In this document: one piece after another, positions 1-7,202 of the stretch
Position numbering within the stretch: position 1 is the first letter of the stretch
Layout: each line of letters begins with the position of its first letter
Assembly (NCBI GenBank): GCA_017963165.1
Contig: JAGCTZ010000176.1
Coordinates: 1 to 25,320, forward strand
Origin: Treponema sp.
Lineage (GTDB): Bacteria > Spirochaetota > Spirochaetia > Treponematales > Treponemataceae
Reading direction: 5' to 3'
DNA: 25,320 bases
Notes under the pieces: model-generated
Told to the model about the DNA's origin: nothing
Seen by the model: only the letters and a program-made list of their open reading frames with translations
The model's database searches: none
Program-made: the position numbers and the translations under genes

Positions 1-135
1 GCGGAGCGGAGGTTCTGGTTTTGCGGAGCGTTGAACGCGGGAAGTGCAGGGCTGCCGCAGGCAGGTCTGCACTTCGGAATAATTTCCTATCCGCGTTCTC
101 GGCGGAGCAAAATCAGGTTCTCCGCGGGAGCATTT
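1..135. repeat. Structured palindromic intergenic element
   Basis: This gene-free stretch is dominated by nested inverted repeats. GAACGCGG (33-40) pairs with CCGCGTTC (91-98). Inside it GAAGTGCAG (41-49) pairs perfectly with CTGCACTTC (67-75), and CTGCC (52-56) with GGCAG (60-64) around a GCA loop. A further hairpin, GCGGAG (102-107) with CTCCGC (120-125), closes the element. The segment at 103-125 is almost identical to 18078-18100, so part of it is a dispersed repeat. A related inverted copy lies at 1-30. The element may extend beyond the window. It could be a MITE-like element or an RNA structure; no open frame here looks like a gene. Confidence 0.6.
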
Positions 136-209
136 TTTCATTATTTTAATTTAATTTTTTTAATGCGAAAGTCCTACCTTCTTTGTAAATCCACGATACA
201 GCGTTTGTT

Positions 210-248
210 AAATAAAAAGCCGCTCTGTAAAAAATACAGAACGGCTTT
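210..248 (-). terminator. Rho-independent terminator of the small outer-membrane gene
   Basis: Read on the minus strand, AAAGCCG (242-248) pairs with CGGCTTT (216-222), and the stem continues with an inner TCTGTA/TACAGA pairing around a T-rich loop. The stem is followed by TTTTTATTT. It lies about 25 bases after the stop codon at 273, as expected for the end of that transcript. Confidence 0.8.
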
Positions 249-272
249 CATAAAGAATTATTAATCTTCAGC

Positions 273-755
273 TTAGAACCAGAAGCGGAGACCTATGTTT
301 ACAGGGAATGAATCAAATACACCATGCATCTGATCATTTACAATAGATACTCCTGGCTGCCATGCTGCCTGAAGGTAAAGTTCAACAAAATTGTTCAAAA
401 GGAAAACGTTAGTACCAACTACTGCACGACCACCGGCAAAGATACCACCAACATCACTTGAAACAACAAAACTACCTGCAAGACCAAGACCATAGTAATA
501 GTGCCATGTCTGTTCAATTACAGGGTTTGCAACCCACCAGTCAGCTGTAATACCTACAGCAGTTACTTTTCCAAGGTCAGCTGTTACAGCAAAAACACAA
601 GGAACAGAATCAATTTTGAATGTAAGGGCGCCGCTTCCAGTTCCAGTTCCAGCTCCACTTACAGTGTATCCACCCTGAGGTCCGATACCAAGTGCAAATA
701 CGTTTACTGTTCCAAGAACAAACAGAACAGCAAGGACAGAAAAAAGTTTTTTCAT
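273..755 (-). CDS. Small secreted beta-barrel-like outer-membrane protein
   Basis: A 160-residue protein with a signal peptide (MKKLF, hydrophobic core, cleavage likely after VFA). The rest is rich in Gly, Val, Phe and Tyr in alternating strand-like patterns and ends in the aromatic FWF, as typical for proteins inserted by the BAM machinery. Length and pattern resemble the small eight-stranded barrels of spirochaetes (DUF3996/OmpA-like type), but I cannot confirm the family from sequence alone. The start at 755 is chosen because GAGAGG lies 7 bases upstream; the ATG 15 bases further up overlaps that ribosome binding site. Residues around 35-45 form a Gly-Thr/Ser-rich segment coded by a short imperfect DNA repeat near 635-655. 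A possible TATAAA box lies at 805-810, and the gene has its own terminator downstream. Confidence 0.7.
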   Translation of the reverse strand: MKKLFSVLAVLFVLGTVNVFALGIGPQGGYTVSGAGTGTGSGALTFKIDSVPCVFAVTADLGKVTAVGITADWWVANPVIEQTWHYYYGLGLAGSFVVSSDVGGIFAGGRAVVGTNVFLLNNFVELYLQAAWQPGVSIVNDQMHGVFDSFPVNIGLRFWF

Positions 756-825
756 AAGAAAACCTCTCATATAAAAATGTTTTTAATAAACTCTCGTAAA
801 ACATTTTATAATTAATATTATGGTA

Positions 826-3432
826 TCAAAAAAGTGCGCATTTTTCAATCAAAATATTAGGGCAGGGTTCTATTATTTTTGTTGAAGCTTCGGCACTGCG
901 TCCATAATCTGTAACATTTCCTTTGTGATCGTTTCCAATTCCGGTAAGACCTATAAGGAAATATTTATAGTTTTCCGATATCGGATTGTTTTCTGTATTA
1001 TAAATAGACTCGTCAGAAATTGGATCATCCCAGGTTACATCAACAAGTTTCCATTCGCTGTCGTAATAGCATTCTATCCAGGCATGTGCCATTGTCATGG
1101 AGCCTTGATAGGCAGTTAGTATTCCAAGATGTCGGCTCAATGCTGCAAAAAGATTTGCATATCCTTCGCAAACTGCAGTACCATATTTTATAACACTGAC
1201 AGCATCTTGTTTCTTTCGTTTCATCTTATCCGTTGCTGACAGGTTATCGTAATACAGATTATGAATTTCCCAGTTATGAATAGCTGCAAGCTTTTGCCCT
1301 GTAGTTGCATCTGAAGGAAGCTCTGCCATAATTGCATTAAACAGATTGCTTACTATAAAATCATCACTTTGAATAATGAAAGATGGCATAAGCAAAGAGC
1401 ATTCAGAATCTGTATATTTGCTGCCTAGTTCATTTTTCAAAGTTGTCTGATTATTTGCAATAAAAGTAGCTGAACCTGATATAGCTGTACTAAGGTTACG
1501 CACGGCACCTTCGTAGCCATCATAGTTATCTGCAAAGGTGACTGTTGCTTCTGCAACGTAAATCTTATGTTCTCCTTCTCCAAACCGGAGCCAGATTCTC
1601 TGTTCAAAATCTCCGGGCGGAATAATATATTCAGTTTCGTAAGTGCCTTTTAAAATTCTTACATAAACATAAGTATCATCTGCGTGTCCTTTAAGAACAA
1701 AAAATCCATCTGCTGTAAAGGTCCTTGTACTTGGAGTAGGAGCTTCCAGGGTTATTTTTGAAGAGGTTTTTACAGTTCCGCTTCCTGGTGTGACTGTACC
1801 TGTAAACGTGTGGCCATTTATTGTAACAGGATCCGAAAGATAGTTTTGACCGTGAACTTTTACAGTTGTCTTTGATGCAGTTTTTCCATCGATTGTTGCA
1901 GAAATTGTTACAGAGCCTGCAGTATCTCCAGGTGTAAACAATCCGTCTGCATCTATTGTTCCGCTGCTTGTTTGCCAGGTTACGGTTTTTCCATTAATCA
2001 CAGAACCGTCAGAGCGAAGTGCTTTTGCCTTAAATTTAATGGTGTTTCCGTTTACATAAGTTTCCTGTAATCCCTTTGGATAGATATCTACCGACTCTGT
2101 TTCATTTGGCGCAAGAGTAATATTGTCCAGATAAGCGGCATTTGTGAATTCGTTGTAAGTATAACCACTGTAAGGAACCTGGAACTTAATAGTATGCGTT
2201 CCCGTCGATAAATTTATGGAAGCCTTCTGCCAGATATTGTTCGTACCTCTTTTACTGAAAACAGGACTTTCGGCATCATCTATATAAACCTCTAAATCGG
2301 AATAGCTGTAAATATCGCATTTGTAATCAAAGGAAAGTGCAGAAGGTTCAAAAACTCTTACTTCTTTAATTGTGAGAGAAGAAGTTTCGGAACTGCTGCC
2401 TTCTTTCATTCCCAATTTGAAGATTTTATTATGAGTATCCGGAAGTTCATTGGCACAATGTTCCCATCTGGTAAAGGCCTGTTTGTAGTCAACAATTTTT
2501 GCACAGGCACCTTCGGCAACCCATTTAGTTGTATCTATTTCAGCTTCAAAATCCTGATTTATTGCATAAGCAGCTTTTTCGGCTTCTGAAATGTCATAAC
2601 TTAGCTGCAAGGTAAAGGTTGTTGCATAAGGGGCCCAGAATCCAAAATACTTTTTTGTGCCTTTATATTCAGAACAGTCAATAGCATTATTGTTTTCAGA
2701 AAAAGAACAGTACTTTTCGAACATACCCTGATTATTAAATATAACAAGGTCCGGGTATTTGTTGCCTTCTGAAACGCTTATCGTAAGTGATATAGAAAGC
2801 TCTGAATCAAAGGTTTGTTCAAAGAAAATCATCTTACCAGCCTGAATTGTTTTTGGCTGATTATCATTTGTCTGTAGATTTGCTGGCAGTGTATAAAAAG
2901 TTGTCTGAGTGTTCTGTCCCATTGTAACAATAACTTTTTCGCTGTTTGTTCCCGAAGAAACTGGAGTATTTGAAGCATCTAAAAGTTCAACTTTTAAATA
3001 GGCTGGCAGATAGATTCCAGAAGGAATGTCTGTAAAAACATATTTGTATACAGAGCCGACAAAACCTTGTGGTGCATCTTGAATCAAAGTTTTTTCTGCT
3101 GAAGACAAGCCAATTGTTTTTATGGTAACCCATTCCGAATTGTAAAATCCATAATTGTTCTTTGTGACTTTTTTATAGGACAGCTTGATTTTAGTTGTCT
3201 GAGGTGCAATGGCTCTTTGATTTTCAGAAGCAATATTTGCCATGGCATAATAATCTGGTATTACAATGCTTAATGTAGCAGAGCCTGTTTCTGTGTTTTC
3301 TGATTCAATTTCAGACGTTTTGTCCGGTATATCAGAAATATAAGTTAATCCGTTATTACAGGAAGTGATTGTAAAAACTAATGAAAGACCAATAATTACA
3401 AGGCTTGAAAATATGATGTTTGTTTTTTTCAT
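826..3432 (-). CDS. Surface lipoprotein with Ig-like and transglutaminase-like (Cys-His-Asp) domains
   Basis: An 868-residue protein with a lipoprotein signal peptide (lipobox TITSC, lipidated Cys25). Visible parts are: a Ser/Thr-rich beta region (about 45-285); a jelly-roll or MAM-like region (about 290-440) including FDYKCDIYSYSDLEVYIDD; a bacterial Ig-like group 2 domain (about 446-528, with TVTWQTSSGTIDADGLFTP); a linker domain (530-635); and a C-terminal transglutaminase-like fold. In the last, Cys755 (AVCEGYANLF), His783 (AHAWIE) and Asp798 (VDVTWDDP) form the usual catalytic triad in the right order and spacing. In bacteria this fold is often a peptidase or cross-linking enzyme. The substrate is unknown; cell-envelope location is inferred from the lipobox. 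AAGGAG overlaps the stop codon of the upstream lipoprotein gene 13 bases away, suggesting coupled translation. Confidence 0.8.
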   Translation of the reverse strand: MKKTNIIFSSLVIIGLSLVFTITSCNNGLTYISDIPDKTSEIESENTETGSATLSIVIPDYYAMANIASENQRAIAPQTTKIKLSYKKVTKNNYGFYNSEWVTIKTIGLSSAEKTLIQDAPQGFVGSVYKYVFTDIPSGIYLPAYLKVELLDASNTPVSSGTNSEKVIVTMGQNTQTTFYTLPANLQTNDNQPKTIQAGKMIFFEQTFDSELSISLTISVSEGNKYPDLVIFNNQGMFEKYCSFSENNNAIDCSEYKGTKKYFGFWAPYATTFTLQLSYDISEAEKAAYAINQDFEAEIDTTKWVAEGACAKIVDYKQAFTRWEHCANELPDTHNKIFKLGMKEGSSSETSSLTIKEVRVFEPSALSFDYKCDIYSYSDLEVYIDDAESPVFSKRGTNNIWQKASINLSTGTHTIKFQVPYSGYTYNEFTNAAYLDNITLAPNETESVDIYPKGLQETYVNGNTIKFKAKALRSDGSVINGKTVTWQTSSGTIDADGLFTPGDTAGSVTISATIDGKTASKTTVKVHGQNYLSDPVTINGHTFTGTVTPGSGTVKTSSKITLEAPTPSTRTFTADGFFVLKGHADDTYVYVRILKGTYETEYIIPPGDFEQRIWLRFGEGEHKIYVAEATVTFADNYDGYEGAVRNLSTAISGSATFIANNQTTLKNELGSKYTDSECSLLMPSFIIQSDDFIVSNLFNAIMAELPSDATTGQKLAAIHNWEIHNLYYDNLSATDKMKRKKQDAVSVIKYGTAVCEGYANLFAALSRHLGILTAYQGSMTMAHAWIECYYDSEWKLVDVTWDDPISDESIYNTENNPISENYKYFLIGLTGIGNDHKGNVTDYGRSAEASTKIIEPCPNILIEKCALF

Positions 3433-3445
3433 GATGCAATTCTCC

Positions 3446-4438
3446 TTAATAAATTATGGCCTGTACAGCGTTGCCTTGGTCTTTGAGCAGAGAAAGACGA
3501 ATTGTAAAGACTTTGCTTTCTCCCGTATTTAAAGAAATATTCTGCCATGAAAAGGCAAGAGCGGTGTTTATTTTTGTACCAGTTCCTGCATTAATAATTT
3601 CCTGTCTGTCATCTGTGTAGATTTTATCGCGGAGTTTAGAATCATAGTCGTAAGCTCCTGTCCATAAGGTGTCTACCGGAGTAATATTTGCGCCGTCAAG
3701 ACAATCAAGGATAAAGAGCATGTTTGATTCCTGCTCCAAAGCTTTTATGCCTGTTTCGGTAATAAGCAAAGATGGATTTTTATTTCCGGCAATATTGAGA
3801 TTTATTCCAACTCCAAATTTCTGATTTGTCAGGTTAGAACTAACAGGATTTGAGAGTGTGTGCTTTAATATTACATATGGAATTTCATTGTCATAAATGA
3901 TTGAAGGTTCCAGTGTGAGTTTAAGTCCTGATGAACCCATAGTTCCTGTTGCATAGTTTTTGAAATTAAATATGTTTATTTGATATTGCCATCCAAAATC
4001 TGAATCTATTATAGAGACCCATTCAGTTCCATTTTTTGCAATGATATTTAGTTTTCCTGATGAATATCCGAATCCAAGCTGTTCTTTGCTGTCTGTCCAG
4101 AAACCAGTGAAATCGCCAGCATCGGTCAGCTGGTGTAAAGTCTCTGAATTGTCTTCCGGCGGGGTTTCTTCCTGCTGTTGATTTTGTTCCTGCTGTTGGT
4201 TTTCTTGTTGCTGATTCTCTTCCTGCTGTTGATTTTCTTCTTGTTGCTGCTGCTGAGTCTCTTCCTGTTGTTGATCCTCTTTTTCTTCCTGATTTTCTTC
4301 CTGTTGATCCTCTTTCTGTTGTTGTTCTGATGTTTGTGATTTATCTGGGTGTTTTACTTCGATATTACAACCAGAGACTGTTGTAAACAAAAATAATAAT
4401 GAAAGAAGGAATATTGTAATCCTGCGCGTAAGCTTCAT
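3446..4438 (-). CDS. Gln/Glu-rich lipoprotein of unknown function
   Basis: A 330-residue lipoprotein: Arg/Lys start, hydrophobic core, lipobox TVSGC with Cys24. Residues 38-97 are almost only Gln, Glu, Asn, Asp and Lys in imperfect NQQQEE-like repeats, a probable extended spacer lifting the rest off the membrane. Residues 100-330 form a beta-rich domain that I do not recognise (segments such as FGVGINLNIAGN and ALAFSWQNISLNTGESKVFTIRL suggest a beta-sandwich). TGAGGA precedes the start at 4438, and a plausible promoter lies at 4472-4499. It is first in a two-gene unit with the transglutaminase-like lipoprotein, so the two may act together at the cell surface (inference from coupling only). 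Confidence 0.75.
   Translation of the reverse strand: MKLTRRITIFLLSLLFLFTTVSGCNIEVKHPDKSQTSEQQQKEDQQEENQEEKEDQQQEETQQQQQEENQQQEENQQQENQQQEQNQQQEETPPEDNSETLHQLTDAGDFTGFWTDSKEQLGFGYSSGKLNIIAKNGTEWVSIIDSDFGWQYQINIFNFKNYATGTMGSSGLKLTLEPSIIYDNEIPYVILKHTLSNPVSSNLTNQKFGVGINLNIAGNKNPSLLITETGIKALEQESNMLFILDCLDGANITPVDTLWTGAYDYDSKLRDKIYTDDRQEIINAGTGTKINTALAFSWQNISLNTGESKVFTIRLSLLKDQGNAVQAIIY
4148..4327 (-). repeat. Low-complexity Gln/Glu codon repeat inside a lipoprotein gene
   Basis: About 180 bases of imperfect repeats of CAG/CAA/GAA codons (on the plus strand, many copies of TTCCTGCTGTTG-like words) code for the hexapeptide-like NQQQEE tract. Such repeats often vary in copy number through replication slippage. 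All units are multiples of three bases, so length changes would keep the frame. Confidence 0.75.
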
Positions 4439-4471
4439 AGTTTATCCTCAGATGTTTATTCTTAATAAAAA

Positions 4472-4499
4472 AGTATATCACAAAAAGTTGTTAAAACAA
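4472..4499 (-). promoter_or_regulatory. Probable sigma-70 promoter of the lipoprotein pair
   Basis: On the minus strand TTGTTT (plus positions 4494-4499) and TATACT (4472-4477) are separated by 16 bases, about 33 bases upstream of the start codon at 4438. The -10 box is good and the -35 box weak. Confidence 0.5.
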
Positions 4500-4545
4500 G
4501 GCGAAAGAATTTGAAAATAATATCAAATAAAAACATATTCACATC

Positions 4546-4574
4546 TTGACACATTTTTTCAAAATCTATAAAAT
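4546..4574 (+). promoter_or_regulatory. Strong sigma-70 promoter of the tRNA operon
   Basis: A perfect TTGACA at 4546-4551 is followed after 17 bases by TAAAAT (4569-4574; TATAAA overlaps at 4567-4572). It ends 25 bases before the first tRNA, as expected for a stable RNA promoter. Confidence 0.75.
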
Positions 4575-4599
4575 ACTAAAACATTCGCTTGAGTGTGAT

Positions 4600-4672
4600 G
4601 GGCTATTAGCTCAGTAGGTAGAGCAACGCCCTTTTAAGGCGTGGGTCACTGGTTCGAATCCAGTATAGCTCA
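4600..4672 (+). tRNA. tRNA-Lys(TTT)
   Basis: Full cloverleaf of 73 bases. Acceptor GGGCTAT pairs with ATAGCTC (one G-T pair). The D arm has GCTC/GAGC. The anticodon stem ACGCC/GGCGT holds the loop CTTTTAA with anticodon TTT (4633-4635). The T arm is ACTGG-TTCGAAT-CCAGT. Discriminator A. The 3' CCA is not encoded, so it must be added by a nucleotidyltransferase. Confidence 0.95.
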
Positions 4673-4681
4673 CTCTCTTAC

Positions 4682-4763
<82 letters not shown>

Positions 4764-4767
4764 TCAG

Positions 4768-4802
4768 AAGGGACTGCTTATAAAAGCAGTTCCTTTTTTT
4801 TT
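4768..4802 (+). terminator. Rho-independent terminator of the tRNA operon
   Basis: AAGGGACTGCTT and AAGCAGTTCCTT form a 12-bp stem (one G-T pair) around a short ATAA loop, followed by a run of T. It starts 5 bases after tRNA-Leu and ends just before the DUF554 gene, whose ribosome binding site directly follows. Confidence 0.9.
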
Positions 4803-4812
4803 GAGGTAAAAA

Positions 4813-5574
4813 ATGCTTGCTGTTTTTGTAAACTGTGGAACAGTAATTCTTGGTTCCATAATCGGACTTCTTTTTTCAAAGAAATTTACAGAAGAACTTT
4901 CTGATATGATTCAGACTGCCTGTGGTGTAATAAGCGTTGTTATAGGCCTGCAGATGGCATTTAAATACGAAAGTATTGTTTACCTGGCATTGTCACTTAT
5001 TATTGGTGCAATTATAGGATATGCAATTGATATAGATGGAGCAATTCTGCGACTTGGCGGCTGGCTGCAAAAAGTTACAACTCCAAAACCAAAGGCCGTT
5101 GCTGAAGTTTCTGCAGCTGCAACAGTCGATACAACTCTGGAAGAACAGAAAAAGCATAATTTTGCCTATGCATTCCTTAATGCTTCTGTTTTGTTCTGTG
5201 TTGGAGCAATGACAATTATTGGTTCGTTTAAGGCCGGCGTAGAGCACGATTATACAATTATTTTTACAAAATCAATTCTTGACGGCTTTATGGCAATTTC
5301 GTTTGCAGCTGCGATGGGAATTGGAACAGCTTTTTCTGCACTCCTGATTCTGCTTTATCAGGGGGGACTTACTCTTCTTTCCGGAGTACTTCAGCCTTAT
5401 GTGACAGAAACTCTGCTCAACGAAATTTCTGCCTGTGGCGGTGCCATCATCGTTATGATTGGTATAAATCTTTTAGGTCTTAAAAAAATCAAAACCGCAA
5501 ACTTTTTGCCGGGTCTTTTGATAGAAGTTGTTTTTGTTATCTGCGTGCCGCTGGTTAAGAGTTTATTTATGTAA
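4813..5574 (+). CDS. DUF554 family integral membrane protein
   Basis: A 253-residue protein with about seven membrane segments (roughly 3-20, 36-49, 55-72, 119-138, 158-183, 205-222, 231-249) and one hydrophilic loop at 85-117. The start MLAVFVNCGTVILGSIIG and the internal CVGAMTIIGS and KSILDGFMAI segments are typical of DUF554 (YdfK-like) proteins. Their function is not firmly known; transport has been suggested. TTGAGGT sits 7 bases before the ATG. The gene follows the tRNA terminator, so it depends on read-through or on a promoter not visible in the short gap. A long hairpin directly follows its stop codon. Confidence 0.85.
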   Translation: MLAVFVNCGTVILGSIIGLLFSKKFTEELSDMIQTACGVISVVIGLQMAFKYESIVYLALSLIIGAIIGYAIDIDGAILRLGGWLQKVTTPKPKAVAEVSAAATVDTTLEEQKKHNFAYAFLNASVLFCVGAMTIIGSFKAGVEHDYTIIFTKSILDGFMAISFAAAMGIGTAFSALLILLYQGGLTLLSGVLQPYVTETLLNEISACGGAIIVMIGINLLGLKKIKTANFLPGLLIEVVFVICVPLVKSLFM

Positions 5575-5575
5575 G

Positions 5576-5651
5576 GAGGGGGAAGCGAGTTTTGCAAACT
5601 TCGATTATTATATCGAATGCAAAACTCGTTAGCGAAGCGTATCTCCCCCTC
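5576..5651. repeat. 76-bp three-tier hairpin between convergent genes
   Basis: GAGGGGGA (5576-5583) pairs with TCCCCCTC (5644-5651). Inside, CGAGTTTTGCA (5586-5596) pairs perfectly with TGCAAAACTCG (5618-5628), then TTCGAT (5600-5605) with ATCGAA (5612-5617). No T-run follows, so it is not a classic intrinsic terminator, although it may end or protect both convergent transcripts. Confidence 0.65.
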
Positions 5652-5712
5652 GGCCGCACTGCGTTGCGTCCTACCCCCTCTCCTAGGGGTTTCACCCCTA
5701 AAACCCCGCTAT
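5645..5712 (-). repeat. G-rich dispersed repeat, copy at the end of the RluA-family gene
   Basis: On the minus strand the run GCGGGGTTTTAGGGGTGAAA, then CCCC, TAGG and two G5 tracts, resembles the sequence after the topoisomerase gene (15330-15418). Here it overlaps the reading frame: GCG GGG TTT TAG supplies the last codons (Ala-Gly-Phe) and the stop. Confidence 0.5.
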
Positions 5713-7194
5713 ACTGAATTTCATATACTCCCCAGACACCGGATGCTTAAACTCCAGTTCAAACGCATGAAGCATAAGTCTTTCGCCTGGTGCGCAGTGG
5801 CCGTACAATGTATCACCAACAATAGGAATACCAAATCCGTGCGGATCGCTTGCCGCAAGCCGCAGCTGATGTGTGCGGCCTGTTTTTGGTGTAAAGATTA
5901 TTTTTGTGGTGCGGCGTTTGCTTCCATCCGGGGCTGTGTATAAAACTGTGCCTTCTTTTTTCCATTGCGTAATTCCAAGCTTTCCGTTTTCTTCGTCATA
6001 AATTTGATGCGGTCTGTTGTCAACGTCCAGCCGGAACTTTAGCTGCAGTTCACCTTCATATTCATTGTGATTAAAAACTCCATCCAATAGGGCAACATAT
6101 TTTTTGTGAACAGTGCCTTCTTCAAACTGACGGCTCAAGTTTCTGTGAGCTTCTTCTGTAAAGGCAAGCACCAAAAGTCCAGAGGTTTCCATATCAAGTC
6201 TGTGAACAGATGGCTGTTCGATGCAGTGAGGGAAAAGCTTTTTTACCCTTGAAACTACACAATCCTGCTTGTCTTCTGTGCGCCCGGGAACAGAAAGAAG
6301 CCCGCTTGGTTTATTTATAACAATGATTTGTGAATCACGGTAAAGAATTTCAAGACCAAGAATATAAGGAAGAATATATCCGCAGCGTTCATCACAAGGT
6401 GGGTAGGAGGTGCCGTTTTTTTTGTTTGGAGTGTCGCGGCCGTAAAAAACTTCGTCCATGCTTATTGGGGTAAGGTTGTGTTCAAAAGCATAAGATAAAA
6501 GCTTTGGTGCACAGCAGTCGCCGGTACCCGTCGGCGGGAGTTTGCCTCCATGCAGTTGTATAATTTCATCAAGAGAAAGTTTTTTGCCGTCAAAACGTGT
6601 AAAGGTGTAAAGAGAAAAAACATTGCGCAGAGATTCGTCTGTAAGTGCTGTTCGGCGCTGGAGTAATTGTTGTTTTGATAGCCCTTCGACAAGCTCAGGG
6701 ACCACAGTTTTTTGCTCAGGGACCACAGTTTTTTGCTCAGGGGCTGCAGTTTTTTGCTCAACCGCCAGGGCAGCCTGTGATTCCTGAACTTGTCGAAGGG
6801 ATCGAATGGCTTTTGTCAATTCATGAATTTCTTTATCATTTTTGGCAAGGGCGGTGGAAATTGAATGTTCGCTTACTATAGGAGGAACGATGAATTTTTT
6901 TAGGGTTGGTTCAACAGTCTCACCAACCCCAGCTACCACATCATTCGTGGTCCCTGAGCCTGTCGAAGGGCCACCTGCCAATGTTGCTTGTACAGAAATC
7001 CCGCTCACGGAATGAAGTACAATGCGTTCTCCGGCATCATTTGTACACACAAGTGCTCCCACCATAATTCCGTGCCCTTTGCGTTCTTCGCTTTCCTGAG
7101 AAATCTGCTCTAAAATAATAGACCCGTCCTCTATGCCGGAAATAAATTCCATGCAGTAGTGACGGGCTAGTTCTTGTGGGAACGGCGGAAACAT
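5698..7194 (-). CDS. RluA-family RNA pseudouridine synthase with extended N-terminus
   Basis: A 498-residue protein. Residues 282-498 are the RluA-type catalytic domain: HRLDMETSGL with catalytic Asp334, INKPSGLLSVPG at 293-304, TGRTHQLRLA at 438-447. Residues 215-280 carry TGDCCAPKLLSYAFEHN and CDERCGYILPYIL, a pattern of the longer RluA-like enzymes, with four Cys that could form a metal site (inference). It isomerises uridine in rRNA or tRNA; the target base cannot be told. Residues 75-82, 132-139 and 165-172 are translated copies of a dispersed 22-bp repeat, and 145-166 is a tandem EQKTVVP repeat, so the middle of the N-terminal part is probably a flexible linker. It starts 8 bases after rpiA; AGGA lies 6 bases before the ATG. 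Last gene of the minus-strand run. Confidence 0.85.
   Translation of the reverse strand: MFPPFPQELARHYCMEFISGIEDGSIILEQISQESEERKGHGIMVGALVCTNDAGERIVLHSVSGISVQATLAGGPSTGSGTTNDVVAGVGETVEPTLKKFIVPPIVSEHSISTALAKNDKEIHELTKAIRSLRQVQESQAALAVEQKTAAPEQKTVVPEQKTVVPELVEGLSKQQLLQRRTALTDESLRNVFSLYTFTRFDGKKLSLDEIIQLHGGKLPPTGTGDCCAPKLLSYAFEHNLTPISMDEVFYGRDTPNKKNGTSYPPCDERCGYILPYILGLEILYRDSQIIVINKPSGLLSVPGRTEDKQDCVVSRVKKLFPHCIEQPSVHRLDMETSGLLVLAFTEEAHRNLSRQFEEGTVHKKYVALLDGVFNHNEYEGELQLKFRLDVDNRPHQIYDEENGKLGITQWKKEGTVLYTAPDGSKRRTTKIIFTPKTGRTHQLRLAASDPHGFGIPIVGDTLYGHCAPGERLMLHAFELEFKHPVSGEYMKFSIAGF
6682..6703 (-). repeat. Dispersed 22-bp repeat copy 1 (coding, read as VPELVEG)
   Basis: Minus-strand match to the core CCCTGAGCYTGTCGAAGG. 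It is translated in frame as VPELVEG in the pseudouridine synthase. Confidence 0.85.
6693..6755 (-). repeat. Three tandem 21-bp units
   Basis: GCTCAGGGACCACAGTTTTTT occurs twice exactly (6693-6713, 6714-6734) and once with three changes (6735-6755). Read on the minus strand the units code for EQKTVVP, EQKTVVP and EQKTAAP. The first 10 bases of the unit match one end of the dispersed repeat, which overlaps the array. Confidence 0.9.
6778..6800 (+). repeat. Dispersed 22-bp repeat copy 2 (degenerate, coding)
   Basis: TTCCTGAACTTGTCGAAGGG at 6781-6800 is a diverged copy in the orientation opposite to copy 1. In the pseudouridine synthase frame it is read as SLRQVQES. Confidence 0.7.
6949..6970 (+). 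repeat. Dispersed 22-bp repeat copy 3 (coding, read as GPSTGSGT)
   Basis: A full copy of the repeat (GGTCC, then TGAGCCTGTCGAAGGG), again in the orientation opposite to copy 1. The pseudouridine synthase reads it as GPSTGSGT. Confidence 0.85.
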
Positions 7195-7202
7195 AAAAAA
7201 TC

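Noticed and set aside
31..264. 77-codon open frame across the window start
   Set aside because: It runs through hairpins and the terminator of the neighbouring gene and has no ribosome binding site.
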